DNA from: Hyphomicrobium methylovorum | GTDB taxonomy: Bacteria > Pseudomonadota > Alphaproteobacteria > Rhizobiales > Hyphomicrobiaceae | Direction: 5' to 3' | Length of the DNA: 64,000 nt | Assembly: GCF_013626205.1 (NCBI RefSeq) | Contig: NZ_QHJE01000001.1 | Coordinates: 3,266,501-3,330,500, forward strand | Notes under the pieces: generated by a model | Seen by the model: only the letters and a program-made list of their open reading frames with translations | Databases searched by the model: none | Told to the model about the DNA's origin: nothing | Shown here: positions 25,969 through 35,818 of the stretch, piece by piece | Numbering within the stretch: position 1 is the stretch's first letter | How the letters are laid out: every line of letters begins with the position of its first letter | Program-made: the position numbers and the translations under genes

Positions 25969-27198
25969 TCATATATCGAGGTTAAGAACTGTTATCGGAC
26001 TGCCCGCGGCCATTCCCGGTGAATTGACCGGAACCACTACGAGGCAGTCGGCCCGCTGAAGTGAGCTAACGAGGCCGCTATCCTGGTTACCAAACGGTGT
26101 CGCGCGGGGAGGCGAAACCGTTCGATCGAGCTTCGCCCGCATATAGTGCTCACGCGGACCATTTGGAGGCAGCGACGTGGCGATGACTGCGCTAATCGTT
26201 TCCAGCGGCACCTCGCGGCCGAGCAGCCGACCAATCAGAGGAACGAGAAACACGCGCGCGCAGATGAGCGAGGCTACCGGATTTCCGGGGAGGCCGAGGC
26301 AGATCTGGCTGCTTGCGTCGCCGTTTCCGGTGGCCGCCTTAGGGCGTTTGCCGAAGAACATCGGCTTTCCCGGACGCATTGCGATTTTGTAGAATTGGAG
26401 AACGGCGCCGGATTTTTCCAGCGCAGGGCGAACGAGATCGTGATCGCCGACGGACGCGCCGCCAATCGTCACCAACACGTCTGCGCCTTCCGCTCGCTCA
26501 AGCGCTTCGGCGAGGGATGCGTGGGAGTCGCGGGCGATGCCAAGAATGCGGGCTTCTGCGCCAGCCGCTTCCGCGACCGCTGCAAGGCCAAATGAATTCG
26601 AAGCCGGGATTTGTCCATAGCTTGGCGTCGTGCCGGGTTCGACAAGCTCGTCACCGGTTGCGAGCAGGGCAACGATCGGCCGCCGGACGACAGGGAGCGT
26701 GCCGTGTCCTGCTGCTGCTGCAAGCAGGATGTCTCGCGCTGTCACGCGATGACCTCGCTCCAGCAGCGGTCTGCCGACTGCGAAATCCTCACCTTTCGGG
26801 CGGACGTTTTCTCTGCGTGACGCCGTTTGCTGAATCGTGATGTCGTTGCCGCTGGCCTCTGTGTTCTCCTGAATGACAACGGTATCCAGGCCCTCCGGCA
26901 GTGCGCCGCCCGTGAAGATGCGAACGGCTTCGCCATTGGCAACGTTGCCGGTGAACGGTCGTCCCGCACCGGCTTCGCCGATGACTTTGAGTGTCACCGG
27001 TACGCTTGCGACATCAGAGGCGCGGACTGCGTAGCCATCCATCGCGGAGGCGTCGAACGGCGGGTTGGTCAGGCGAGCTGCAAGAGGTTCCGCGAGTGTG
27101 CGGCCGAGCGCGCTGGAAAGAGACACGTTTTCAGTGGCGAGCGTTTCGGCGGTTTCCAATACGCGCGCGAGGGCGTCGGCCACGGGGAGAAGTGCCAT
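25969..27198 (-). CDS. moeA: Molybdopterin molybdotransferase MoeA
   Basis: 409 residues with MoeA landmarks: PLAARLTNPPFDASAMDGYAV (substrate loop), IFTGGALPEGLDTVVIQE, the MoCF-biosynthesis core LLATGDELVEPG and VTIGGASVGDHDLV, and GLPGNPVASLICARVFLVP. MoeA inserts molybdate into adenylated molybdopterin. It is the last gene of trpGDC-moaC-moeA and starts 4 bp after moaC. The molybdopterin oxidoreductase at 19858-21993 is a local candidate user. Confidence 0.95.
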   Translation of the reverse strand: MALLPVADALARVLETAETLATENVSLSSALGRTLAEPLAARLTNPPFDASAMDGYAVRASDVASVPVTLKVIGEAGAGRPFTGNVANGEAVRIFTGGALPEGLDTVVIQENTEASGNDITIQQTASRRENVRPKGEDFAVGRPLLERGHRVTARDILLAAAAGHGTLPVVRRPIVALLATGDELVEPGTTPSYGQIPASNSFGLAAVAEAAGAEARILGIARDSHASLAEALERAEGADVLVTIGGASVGDHDLVRPALEKSGAVLQFYKIAMRPGKPMFFGKRPKAATGNGDASSQICLGLPGNPVASLICARVFLVPLIGRLLGREVPLETISAVIATSLPPNGPREHYMRAKLDRTVSPPRATPFGNQDSGLVSSLQRADCLVVVPVNSPGMAAGSPITVLNLDI

Positions 27199-27202
27199 CG
27201 CC

Positions 27203-27697
27203 TTAAGTGTCCTTCTGCCGGTCCGTCACTGAATAGGTTCCCGACTTGCCGCCCGTTTTTTCCAGGAGACGCACGCTGCCGATGACCATCGATTTATCGG
27301 CAGCTTTGAGCATGTCATAGAGCGTGAGGCACGCAACCGACGCGGCCGTCAGCGCTTCCATCTCGACACCAGTTTGTCCGTTCACTTTCACTTCGGCCAC
27401 GACGTGAATACCGACCGGATCGTGCGTAGGTGTAAAGTCGATCGTCGCTTTGGTGATCGCAAGCGGATGGCAAAGCGGTATGAGTTCGTGCGTGCGTTTC
27501 GCGGCCATGATGCCAGCGATGCGCGCCGCCCCGATCACGTCGCCTTTCTTGGCTTCGCCCGTTTCGACCAGCGCCAGCGTTTCGGCGCTCATGGAAATGA
27601 AACCTTCGGCGACGGCGCGGCGTGCGGTGGCGGATTTTTCCGACACGTCGACCATGCGCGCTTCGCCCTTCTCGCCGATATGCGAAAGCTTGCTCAT
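27203..27697 (-). CDS. moaC: Cyclic pyranopterin monophosphate synthase MoaC
   Basis: 164 residues with MoaC motifs: [20 protein letters not shown] near the start, [15 protein letters not shown] in the middle, and [24 protein letters not shown] around the conserved active site. It performs the second step of molybdopterin synthesis with MoaA. The ATG at 27697 overlaps the trpC stop by ATGA; the longer open frame upstream lies inside trpC and is not coding. Confidence 0.95.
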   Translation of the reverse strand: MSKLSHIGEKGEARMVDVSEKSATARRAVAEGFISMSAETLALVETGEAKKGDVIGAARIAGIMAAKRTHELIPLCHPLAITKATIDFTPTHDPVGIHVVAEVKVNGQTGVEMEALTAASVACLTLYDMLKAADKSMVIGSVRLLEKTGGKSGTYSVTDRQKDT

Positions 27698-28497
27698 TCT
27701 GGGTTCTCTTTGCCGAGCAACGCTTTCGTTGCCGCCGTGACGTCGGGCTGGCGCATCAGGCTCTCGCCGACAAGGAATGTATTCACGCCAGACTTCGCGA
27801 GACGCTGCAGATCGGCGTTCGTGAAAATACCGCTCTCGCCGACGATGATGCGATCGGCAGGGACTTGCGGGGCCAGTCGTTCGGTTGTCTCGAGGCTGAC
27901 TTCGAACGTCTTGAGATTGCGATTGTTGATGCCGATCATGCGGCAATCGAGCTTCAGCGCGCGGTCCAGTTCGGCGTCGTCATGGACTTCGGCGATGGCG
28001 TCCATGTCCCAATCTTTCGCGGCGTTTGCGAGGTCGTGCGCGGTCGCGTCGTCCACTTCCGCAAGGATGATGAGGATACAGTCAGCGCCCCAGGCGCGCG
28101 CTTCCGGCACCTGATAGGTGTCGATCATAAAGTCCTTGCGCAGAACCGGCAGGTTCGTTGCTTTGCGCGCGGCGGTGAGAAAATCGGGGGCGCCTTGAAA
28201 CGACGGTGTATCCGTCAGGATCGAAAGACACGCGGCGCCGCCTGCTTCGTAAGCGCGGGCGAGGGCCGGGGGATCGAAGTCGGTGCGGATCAGCCCTTTC
28301 GAGGGCGACGCCTTCTTGATCTCTGCGATAAGGGCCGGACGGCCGTCGGCATGCTTCGCAGCAATCGCATCCGCAAAAGGCCGAACGCGGGGGGCTGAGC
28401 GCGCGTGCTCGGCGATGACGCGCAGCGGCTTCAGTGTTTTCGCGCGCGCTACTTCTTCGCGCTTATAGGCGGTGATCTTGTCGAGGATGTCGGCCAT
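27694..28497 (-). CDS. trpC: Indole-3-glycerol phosphate synthase
   Basis: A TIM-barrel enzyme of 267 residues with [17 protein letters not shown] (catalytic lysines), [21 protein letters not shown], and [20 protein letters not shown]. It forms the indole ring in tryptophan synthesis. It lies between trpD (3 bp) and moaC (ATGA overlap), so molybdopterin and tryptophan genes are cotranscribed. This order is common in Rhizobiales. Confidence 0.96.
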   Translation of the reverse strand: MADILDKITAYKREEVARAKTLKPLRVIAEHARSAPRVRPFADAIAAKHADGRPALIAEIKKASPSKGLIRTDFDPPALARAYEAGGAACLSILTDTPSFQGAPDFLTAARKATNLPVLRKDFMIDTYQVPEARAWGADCILIILAEVDDATAHDLANAAKDWDMDAIAEVHDDAELDRALKLDCRMIGINNRNLKTFEVSLETTERLAPQVPADRIIVGESGIFTNADLQRLAKSGVNTFLVGESLMRQPDVTAATKALLGKENPE

Positions 28498-28500
28498 GGC

Positions 28501-29544
28501 TCACGCCTCATCGTTGGTGACGGCGACGAGACGATCGAGCGCGCGCGCGGCGCGGCCGCTGTCGATTGCATCGGCTGCGCGCTTCATGCCGTCGGCCAGG
28601 CTGTCTGCCGTTCCCGCGACCACCAGCGCTGCTGCGGCGTTCAAAACGACGATATCGCGATAAGCGCTCGGCTCACCCTGCAACAGCGTGTGGATTGCGG
28701 CGGCGTTCGTTGCCGCGTCTCCGCCTTTGAGGTCAGCGATGTCGCTGCGTTTGATGCCGGTATCTTCGGGCGTGAGATCGAAGGCGTAGAGATCGCCGTT
28801 CTTCAGCTCGGCGATGTGCGTGACGCCTGTTGTCGTCAATTCATCCATGCCGTCCGCGCCGTGCACGACCCACGCATGCTCGGAACCAAGTTTGCGGAGA
28901 ACTTCCGCGATCGGCTGCACGAGCTTCCTGTCATAAACGCCAAGCACCTGACGCTTGACGCCTGCCGGATTGCAGAGCGGGCCGAGCAGATTGAGGATCG
29001 TGCGCAATCCGAGATCGGCGCGGATCGGCGCCCACGTCTTGAATGCGGGATGATAAAGCGGGGCCCACAGGAAGCCGACACCAGCCTCCGCGATGGCACG
29101 TGAGACGACGACGGGCGGCACATCGAGTTTGACGCCGAGCGCTGCCAGAACGTCGGATGCGCCGGAAAGCGATGTCACGGCGCGATTGCCGTGTTTGGCG
29201 ATGATGGCGCCCGCGCCAGCGGCTACGATTGCGGCGCAGGTCGACACGTTATAGGTGCCGCGGCTGTCGCCACCGGTGCCGACGATGTCGATGGCGCCCG
29301 GAGGCGCGTCGACCGTTGTCATGCGGCTGCGCACGAAGCGGGCGGCGCCGGTGATTTCTTCCGTCGTCTCGCCTCGAACGCGCATCCCCATCAGGAACGC
29401 GCCCATTGCAACGGGTGGGGCGATGCCGGACATCAAGAGATCGAGTGCCGACTGCATGCCGTCTTCGCCCAGCGTCTCGCCATCGGCGATGCGATTCATC
29501 AGAGCCTTGAGCTCGCGGGCGGGATTGGGAACGGGTGCGCTCAC
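28501..29544 (-). CDS. trpD: Anthranilate phosphoribosyltransferase
   Basis: 347 residues with the TrpD nucleotide-phosphoribosyl motif VDIVGTGGDSRGTYNVSTCAA, the KHGNRAVTSLSGASDVL segment that binds PRPP and anthranilate, and FLWAPLYHPAFK followed by LGLRTILNLLGPLCNPAG. It transfers phosphoribose to anthranilate. The start codon is GTG at 29544, 3 bp after the trpG stop. Confidence 0.96.
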   Translation of the reverse strand: MSAPVPNPARELKALMNRIADGETLGEDGMQSALDLLMSGIAPPVAMGAFLMGMRVRGETTEEITGAARFVRSRMTTVDAPPGAIDIVGTGGDSRGTYNVSTCAAIVAAGAGAIIAKHGNRAVTSLSGASDVLAALGVKLDVPPVVVSRAIAEAGVGFLWAPLYHPAFKTWAPIRADLGLRTILNLLGPLCNPAGVKRQVLGVYDRKLVQPIAEVLRKLGSEHAWVVHGADGMDELTTTGVTHIAELKNGDLYAFDLTPEDTGIKRSDIADLKGGDAATNAAAIHTLLQGEPSAYRDIVVLNAAAALVVAGTADSLADGMKRAADAIDSGRAARALDRLVAVTNDEA

Positions 29545-29547
29545 TGT

Positions 29548-30147
29548 TCAAGCCGCCTTGTTGCGGCTTTTGGGTGTGAACCCTGCGAGCGAAAGGAAGT
29601 TGGCGAGCAAAGCGTGTCCCTGTTCGGAAGCGATGCTTTCTGGATGGAACTGCACACCGTGCACGGGGTGAGATTTGTGCTGCAGGCCCATGATAATCCC
29701 GTCATCTGTTTCAGCCGTCACCTCAAGGCAATCCGGCAGCGACGCGCGCTCGACGATGAGCGAGTGGTACCGCGTAATTTCGAATTTCTTCGGTAGGCCT
29801 TTGAAGATGCCCTGATCGGTGTGCGTGATGGTCGAGAGCTTGCCGTGCATTGGCGAGGGCGCGCGGACGACTTTACCGCCGTAGGCCTGGCCAATCGCCT
29901 GGTGGCCGAGACAGACGCCGAGGAGTGGAATTTTTCCGGCTGCCACTTTGATCAGATCGAGACAAACGCCCGCTTCGTTCGGCGTGCAGGGGCCAGGCGA
30001 GAGAACGATGGCCTTCGGCTTTTTCTCCAGAACTTCATCGACCGAGACTTTGTCATTGCGGATGACGACGCTCTCGGTTCCAAGCTCGCCCAGATAGTGG
30101 ACGAGATTGTAGGTGAAGCTGTCATAGTTATCGATGAGGATCAGCAT
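29548..30147 (-). CDS. trpG: Anthranilate synthase/aminodeoxychorismate synthase glutamine amidotransferase subunit
   Basis: A 199-residue class I glutamine amidotransferase with the oxyanion segment [13 protein letters not shown], the catalytic Cys in [17 protein letters not shown], and the His/Glu pair in [13 protein letters not shown]. It releases ammonia for TrpE (encoded at 31301-32935), and may also serve PabB. It begins the trpGDC-moaC-moeA operon. Confidence 0.94.
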   Translation of the reverse strand: MLILIDNYDSFTYNLVHYLGELGTESVVIRNDKVSVDEVLEKKPKAIVLSPGPCTPNEAGVCLDLIKVAAGKIPLLGVCLGHQAIGQAYGGKVVRAPSPMHGKLSTITHTDQGIFKGLPKKFEITRYHSLIVERASLPDCLEVTAETDDGIIMGLQHKSHPVHGVQFHPESIASEQGHALLANFLSLAGFTPKSRNKAA

Positions 30148-30252
30148 GTTGGCCTTCTACTCGATCGGGTCGCCGCACGGAAGCCGTTCTAGCAGAAGTG
30201 CTGCTCAGCGCGACAGGGGGCATAGTGCTCGCGGTCGGGCCTGCCCGAGGAC

Positions 30253-30771
30253 TTAACTGTTTACGCGGTCCCTTGGCGTGATGAAGGCTTCCAAATGGCC
30301 CGTCGCCGGGGCGATTTCGCGCCAGGACGAGTGGGGGAAGCGGAAGAGGGCGAGTGCGGCTGTCGGAAATTTGTCTTCCAGACGCGAGATGGACTTCGCG
30401 TCGCCCGTGCCTGCTAGCATCCGGGCGAGACCGTGAAGGCCCGGGTTGTGGCCAATCATCAGGACCACCTTATTCTCCGCGTCGACGCTGCGAAGGCGCG
30501 ACAACAAGGTGGCTGTATCGGTGAGATACAACTGATCGTCATAAACGACGTTGGCGGCGGACTTGCCCAAATTCGACAAATCCAGAGTCTCGCGCGTGCG
30601 TTTCGCCGACGAGCATAAAATGACCTCAGGTGTGAATTCTCTACTCTTGAGCACTTCACCCATCAGTGGAGCCGCCGAACGTCCGCGATCGTTCAGCGGA
30701 CGGTCAAAGTCATCGAGATCAGCATTGTCCCAAGTGGACTTCGCATGACGGAGAAGTGCAAGGGACAGCAT
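30253..30771 (-). CDS. sixA: Phosphohistidine phosphatase SixA-type histidine phosphatase
   Basis: The 172-residue protein has the branch-I histidine phosphatase catalytic motif LALLRHAKSTWDN near the N-terminus (RHA in place of RHG, usual in SixA) and the second catalytic histidine in VLMIGHNPGLHGLARML. SixA removes phosphate from His-phosphorylated proteins such as HPt or PTS components. It is separated from trpG by 105 bp and may form its own unit. Confidence 0.85.
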   Translation of the reverse strand: MLSLALLRHAKSTWDNADLDDFDRPLNDRGRSAAPLMGEVLKSREFTPEVILCSSAKRTRETLDLSNLGKSAANVVYDDQLYLTDTATLLSRLRSVDAENKVVLMIGHNPGLHGLARMLAGTGDAKSISRLEDKFPTAALALFRFPHSSWREIAPATGHLEAFITPRDRVNS

Positions 30772-30878
30772 TCGAACCTGGCGTTAGTGATTTTCAGAAG
30801 TCAGCACCATATAGCACACCGCCCTTGAGGTTAAGCGGTTGGATGCTGTGCAGTGCCGCAAAATAAGGCTCGTGATGC

Positions 30879-31298
30879 ATGGATTATGTGCTTGCGCCGG
30901 TCTTTTGGATTCTCAGCTTTATTTTTAATCTCGCCGTGTGGGTGATCTGGCAATTGTTCTGGATCGCTTTCTGGCTGATTCTGCCGATCGTCGTTGTCGC
31001 GTTCGTTGCTCTGAGAATCGCTGAGCGTGTGCTCGGACGAGATCGCGTCGCAGCATGGGTGAAAGCGCGGACTGCGAAATATGGAGCCGCTGCTTCGCAA
31101 CGTGCACGGCGCATTACGTTCGCGCTCGGAGTTGCTCCGTTACGTGTGCTGTTCTGGTTTCCGATCTATGCGATGTGGCACAGCATCATCAGCTTGCTGT
31201 GGCGTCCGAAGTGGTCGCCGTGGCAGCGCGCATGGTCGAGGCGTTCGCCGCCACCGCGGAATTCTGAGTCGATTGCAGGCGATAAAAAGCGGGCGTGA
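30879..31298 (+). CDS. Small membrane protein of unknown function
   Basis: 139 residues with two or three hydrophobic segments: FWILSFIFNLAVWVIWQLFWIAFWLILPIVVVAFVAL covers residues ~9-45 and probably forms two helices, and ITFALGVAPLRVLFWFPIYAMWHSII a further one. The C-terminus is basic. It is very rich in Trp. I recognise no family. It lies on the opposite strand to sixA and trpE, and its stop codon is 2 bp from the trpE stop. Confidence 0.6.
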   Translation: MDYVLAPVFWILSFIFNLAVWVIWQLFWIAFWLILPIVVVAFVALRIAERVLGRDRVAAWVKARTAKYGAAASQRARRITFALGVAPLRVLFWFPIYAMWHSIISLLWRPKWSPWQRAWSRRSPPPRNSESIAGDKKRA

Positions 31299-31300
31299 GG

Positions 31301-32935
31301 TCAGGCGAATGGTCCGCCGTTGCCGGCACTGGAGCTATCTGTCTTGCGTGAGTTCGTGGCGAAGCGAACGGCTTCTTCGGCTGCGCGCACGACGGCCTTC
31401 GCCTTATTGATGCATTCCTGCTGTTCGTTCTCGGGAATGCTGTCGTGCACTACGCCAGCGCCTGCTTGAATGTGGATCTTGCCGTCTTTCAGGATCGCGG
31501 TGCGAAGCACGATGCAAGTGTCCATCTCTCCGCCTGCGGAGAAATATCCGACGCAACCCGCGTATGGTCCGCGCTTGGCCTTTTCCAATTCGGCGATGAT
31601 TTCCATGGCCCGGACTTTCGGCGCGCCGGAAACGGTGCCAGCGGGAAACCCTGCCATCAGCGCGTCGATGCTATCGAATTTTTCGGAATCGAGATTGCCG
31701 ATCACATTCGAGACGATGTGCATCACGTGGCTGTAGCGTTCGACGATGAACTTGTCGGTGACGCTGACGGTGCCGGGCAGGGACACGCGGCCAACGTCAT
31801 TGCGTCCGAGGTCCAGCAGCATCAGGTGCTCGGAGCGCTCTTTCGGATCGTTGAGGAGAGCGGTTGCGAGCGCCTTGTCTTCAGCGTCATTGCTACCGCG
31901 GCGGGTTGTTCCGGCGATCGGGCGAATGGTGACGACGCCGTCGCGAACGCGAACAAGAATCTCAGGCGACGAGCCAACGAGCTGGAACTCACCGAAGTCG
32001 AGATGGAACAGGAACGGCGACGGGTTGAGGCGACGCAACGAGCGATAGAGTGCGAATGACGGAAGCTCGAAGGGCGCGGAGAAGCGCTGCGAAAGCACCA
32101 CCTGGAAGATGTCGCCCGCGCGGATGTAATCTTTCGCCTTATCGACCATCGCCAAGTAGTCGGCAGCGGCTGTATTCGATTTGGGTTCCGGCAAAGCCAC
32201 GGCGGCGCCAGTGGCCGAGGCGCCATGCGGCAGCGGCGTGTCGAGGCTTTGCACGGCAGCATCGAGACGCGCGAGCGCATTTTCATAGGCTTCGGCGGCA
32301 CTGGTCGTTGCGTCCGGCCGCGCCGGGCTCACGAGGATCATCTCGTCCCGGACGTTGTCGAAGATCAGCATCAGCGTCGGGCGGATGAGAATGGAATCGG
32401 GAACGCCGAGCGCATCGGGCGACATTTCCGGCAGGTTCTCGATCAGCCGTACGGTGTCGTATCCCATGAAGCCGAAGATTCCTGCTGCCATCGGCGGCAG
32501 CGCATCCGGCAGCTGAATAGCGCTTTCGTCCAGCAGCGCGCGCAGCGATTGGAGCGCGGGCTGATCGTCGGGGACGAAGGATGCGGGATCGGAGAGCGGC
32601 GTGCGGTTGACGCTCGCTGTGTTTCCCACGGCCTGCCAGATGAGGTCCGGGGCGAAACCGATGACCGAATAGCGTCCGCGTGCTTCGCCGCCTTCGATCG
32701 ACTCGAGGAGGAAACTCATCGGCCGACGGTCGCACAGTTTTAGATAGGCTGAGACAGGCGTTTCGAGATCAGCGACGAGGCGCGTCCACACAACCTGGGG
32801 CGTGCCTGCGTCGTAGGTTTTCGCGAACGCTTCGAAGGGCGGATAAAATTCGCCATCCGCGCGCTGGTTCACAGACGCGCGTTTTGATGATCCCGCTGCG
32901 ATGTCTGCGGGGGATTCCGGCGCGCGCGTTTTCAC
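31301..32935 (-). CDS. trpE: Anthranilate synthase component I
   Basis: 544 residues with the tryptophan feedback site MSFLLESIEGGEARGRYSVIG (LLES motif) and the chorismate-binding core: QRFSAPFELPSFALYRSLRR, SSPEILVRVRDG, RPIAGTTRRG, EHLMLLDLGRNDVGRV, FPAGTVSGAPKVRAMEII and GCVGYFSAGGEMDTCIVLR. It makes anthranilate with TrpG. It follows ppiD by 7 bp on the minus strand and is separate from trpGDC, as in many Rhizobiales. Confidence 0.95.
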   Translation of the reverse strand: MKTRAPESPADIAAGSSKRASVNQRADGEFYPPFEAFAKTYDAGTPQVVWTRLVADLETPVSAYLKLCDRRPMSFLLESIEGGEARGRYSVIGFAPDLIWQAVGNTASVNRTPLSDPASFVPDDQPALQSLRALLDESAIQLPDALPPMAAGIFGFMGYDTVRLIENLPEMSPDALGVPDSILIRPTLMLIFDNVRDEMILVSPARPDATTSAAEAYENALARLDAAVQSLDTPLPHGASATGAAVALPEPKSNTAAADYLAMVDKAKDYIRAGDIFQVVLSQRFSAPFELPSFALYRSLRRLNPSPFLFHLDFGEFQLVGSSPEILVRVRDGVVTIRPIAGTTRRGSNDAEDKALATALLNDPKERSEHLMLLDLGRNDVGRVSLPGTVSVTDKFIVERYSHVMHIVSNVIGNLDSEKFDSIDALMAGFPAGTVSGAPKVRAMEIIAELEKAKRGPYAGCVGYFSAGGEMDTCIVLRTAILKDGKIHIQAGAGVVHDSIPENEQQECINKAKAVVRAAEEAVRFATNSRKTDSSSAGNGGPFA

Positions 32936-32942
32936 GTTCGCC

Positions 32943-34832
32943 TTACTCCCCGCCCAGCCCGATCGCGGAATTGAGTTCCGCTTGATTGATCGATGCGCCG
33001 TAACGCTTCTTCAGTCCCTCGGTGTATTCGGTCAGCGACTGGTTTGCGAGTTCCGCTTCGAGCCTGCGGTTTAACTCGTCCTTTTCGGTCAGTGTCGCTT
33101 CCGCTGCCGGAATGACTTCCGCCACACGGAATACGATGTCCGTCGAACGGTCGCTTGAAGGGCCATGTCCGGCCTTGCCCTTGGCGGTGGCGAAAGCCTG
33201 CTCCATCATCGACTGCGAGATGCTTTGCGGCACTGTGTTGCGCGTGATCGGATCGGTCTTTTCGACCTTGTTCTTCGCTTCGGCTTCGAACGCGCTCAGC
33301 GGCTCACCTGCGTTGACGCGCTCGGTGATCTTCTTCGCCATCTCGCCAATGAGGCGCTGGCTTTCAGCCTTCATGTAATCTTCTTTGACCTGATCCTTGA
33401 CCGTATCGAACGGCTTCAGCTTGGGTTCTTCGGTCGAGAGGACGTTGACCCAGGCAGCGCCGCCGTCCGTCAGATCGATCGCCGTGTCGTCGTTGTTGGA
33501 TTCCGGAGCGAAGACGCGCGCGATGATTTTCTGAAGATCCGGGCTCAACAGCACGGGCTTGCCATCGGGGGCGAGGCCAGTTGCGTCGACTGCTGGAATT
33601 TCCTTGAACGTCAGCTTCAGCTGATCGGCGACTTCTTGCAGCGTCTTGCCTGCAAGCCGGTTGTCTTCAACGTCGTCGCGACGGTTCTGAAGTCCGGTGC
33701 TCGCCTTGTCTGCTGCGAGTTTTTCGCGAACTTTTTCCTTCACGTCCGCGAGCGTGTGGGTGACGCCGGGTTCGATCTGCGTCACGCGCACGATGACAGT
33801 CGCGAAGCGGCCTTCCACCACATCGGAATACTTATCCTTCTCGATCGAGAACGCCACGTCAGCGATCTTCGGATCGATCAATGCAGACTTCGTCACGAGG
33901 CCAAGGTCGACGTCGGTGTCTTTGGCGCCAGCGTCCTTGGCGACGTCGGCAAACGACTTCGTGCCGTCACGAAGGGCTTTGAGCGCAGCTTCGGCCGTCG
34001 CCGTGTCCTTGAACGCGATCTGCTGTACGCGGCGCTTTTCGGGCTGATCGTACGTTGATTTCGATGCCTCATAGGCCTTCGTAATTTCGTCGTCGCTCAC
34101 TTCGACCTGCTTTTTCAGATCGTCGAGCGTGAGCATGAGAAGCTGGACCTTGCGGTATTCCGGCGTCTCATATTTCGTTTTGTTGTCGTCGTAGCGCTTC
34201 TGCAAGTCCGCCTGATCCGGCTCCTTCACAGTGACGGCTTCCGGATCAATCTTGAGCCATTCGAGGACGCGCTTTTCCTGATTGTGCGCGTGGATGGCGT
34301 CGAACAGCGGCTTTGGCACCGTCTGTGCGGCGAGGAAGGATTCGACGATCATGCCGCGCAGTTCATCCTGGCGGCGTAACTTCAGGAAGTGCTGCTCGCT
34401 CATGCCCATCTGGCGAAGCATGTTTTCGAAACCGAGGCGGTTGAACTTGCCGTCAGTCTGGAAATTCGGATCCGACTGGATGCCGTCGACGAGCGTTTTA
34501 TCAGACAGCGAGAGGCCAAGCTGTTCAGCATTCTGTTCGATGGCCGAACCCGCAACAAGCTGCGCAACAACACGCCTGTCGAGACCGAAGGCGCGGCCTT
34601 GTTCCGCGGTCAAACGCTGATTGGCCTGGCGCGAAACACGATCGAGTTCCTGCTGGTAGGACTGCCGGAATTCTTCCGTCGTGATCGATGTCGATCCGAT
34701 CTTTGCGACCGAGCCCGTGCCCCAGCCGTGAAATACGTCGGCGACTCCCCAAATCGCGAAGCTGAAGCAGAGGATTCCGAACAACACCTTAGCTAACGGT
34801 GTCTGGGCGCCGCGTCTTAGTGCTTCGAGCAT
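32943..34832 (-). CDS. ppiD: Peptidyl-prolyl isomerase, SurA/PpiD type
   Basis: About 630 residues. A single N-terminal membrane anchor (KVLFGILCFSFAIWGVADVF) is followed by a SurA_N-like chaperone region (EFRQSYQQELDRVSRQ and RVVAQLVAGSAIEQNAEQLGLSLSD) and a parvulin-like part (KRRVQQIAFKDTATAEAALKAL, then KSFADVAKDAGAKDTDVDLGLV). PpiD-type proteins are inner-membrane periplasmic folding factors at the Sec translocon. The ATG at 34832 is chosen because the family begins MLEALRRGA; the frame runs on to 34889. It is divergent from tpiA and upstream of trpE. Confidence 0.87.
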   Translation of the reverse strand: MLEALRRGAQTPLAKVLFGILCFSFAIWGVADVFHGWGTGSVAKIGSTSITTEEFRQSYQQELDRVSRQANQRLTAEQGRAFGLDRRVVAQLVAGSAIEQNAEQLGLSLSDKTLVDGIQSDPNFQTDGKFNRLGFENMLRQMGMSEQHFLKLRRQDELRGMIVESFLAAQTVPKPLFDAIHAHNQEKRVLEWLKIDPEAVTVKEPDQADLQKRYDDNKTKYETPEYRKVQLLMLTLDDLKKQVEVSDDEITKAYEASKSTYDQPEKRRVQQIAFKDTATAEAALKALRDGTKSFADVAKDAGAKDTDVDLGLVTKSALIDPKIADVAFSIEKDKYSDVVEGRFATVIVRVTQIEPGVTHTLADVKEKVREKLAADKASTGLQNRRDDVEDNRLAGKTLQEVADQLKLTFKEIPAVDATGLAPDGKPVLLSPDLQKIIARVFAPESNNDDTAIDLTDGGAAWVNVLSTEEPKLKPFDTVKDQVKEDYMKAESQRLIGEMAKKITERVNAGEPLSAFEAEAKNKVEKTDPITRNTVPQSISQSMMEQAFATAKGKAGHGPSSDRSTDIVFRVAEVIPAAEATLTEKDELNRRLEAELANQSLTEYTEGLKKRYGASINQAELNSAIGLGGE

Positions 34833-35041
34833 GGAGATCGTATGTCCCGTTGAAGGAAGCGTGACGGGCCCGTTCGGGCGCACGGTCAAACGACTTCATT
34901 TGGTGAACGCCCCAGGTGACGGGGCGCGCGAGCGTGATATGAAGCGCAGGCGGCTGCGGATTGCAAGGGTGCAGCAATGGCAGCCTCGGCGAACGGGCTT
35001 ACCCCGAGAAACCGGGCCGGCGGCACGATTAAAGGGATGGT

Positions 35042-35818
35042 ATGGCAGGACAAGCGAAGAATATTCGGCCGCTCGTGGCTGGGAACTGGAAGATGAACGG
35101 TGTCAAGGCGAGCGCCGCAGAGGTCGAAGCCGTGAAACGTGCGCTGTCGGAGGCAAAGCCAGCGATCCCGGCGGACGTCATGATCGCACCGCCAGCACCG
35201 CTGATTTCAGCTTTCTCCACAGTGGCGGCGGGCTCTGATATCGCCATCGCCGGTCAGGATTGCCATCCGAAGGTTTCCGGTGCGCATACAGGAGATGTTT
35301 CGGCCGAGATGCTCAAAGATGCGGGCGCGGAGGCCGTTATCGTCGGGCATTCGGAGCGCCGGTCGGATCATGGCGAATCGAGTGCGGTGGTGAATGCGAA
35401 AGCCAGCGCGGCGCATCGCGCGGGTTTGACGGCTATCGTCTGCATCGGTGAGACGCGCGGCGAACGCGACGCTGGTTTGACGATCAAAGTGGCTGGGCGG
35501 CAACTCAAAGACTCGCTGCCGCAATCATCGACAGCGGCCAATACCGTGGTTGCTTACGAACCGGTTTGGGCCATCGGCACAGGCCTCGTTCCATCCACGG
35601 CAGACGTTGCGGAGGTTCATGCAGCCATTCGCGCGGATCTCATCAACAGGTTTGGCGATGAAGGCGCGGCGATGCGAATCCTCTATGGTGGTTCAGTGAA
35701 GCCCGATAACGCACGCGAACTGCTGGCAATTGCCAACGTCAACGGCGCGCTTGTTGGGGGCGCTAGCCTGAAGGCCAGCGATTTTCTCGCCATAGTTCGC
35801 GCCTACCAGAGGGGATGA
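35042..35818 (+). CDS. tpiA: Triose-phosphate isomerase
   Basis: 258 residues with the N-terminal GNWKMNG (catalytic Lys), the catalytic His in [14 protein letters not shown], the active-site Glu in [13 protein letters not shown], and the phosphate loop [12 protein letters not shown] and VGGASLK. It interconverts dihydroxyacetone phosphate and glyceraldehyde 3-phosphate. AAAGGGATGGT precedes the ATG. The stop overlaps the start of the next gene by ATGA. Confidence 0.97.
   Translation: MAGQAKNIRPLVAGNWKMNGVKASAAEVEAVKRALSEAKPAIPADVMIAPPAPLISAFSTVAAGSDIAIAGQDCHPKVSGAHTGDVSAEMLKDAGAEAVIVGHSERRSDHGESSAVVNAKASAAHRAGLTAIVCIGETRGERDAGLTIKVAGRQLKDSLPQSSTAANTVVAYEPVWAIGTGLVPSTADVAEVHAAIRADLINRFGDEGAAMRILYGGSVKPDNARELLAIANVNGALVGGASLKASDFLAIVRAYQRG

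Noticed and set aside
33165-34058. 297-residue plus-strand frame opposite ppiD
   Set aside because: Antisense shadow; no start site or domain support.
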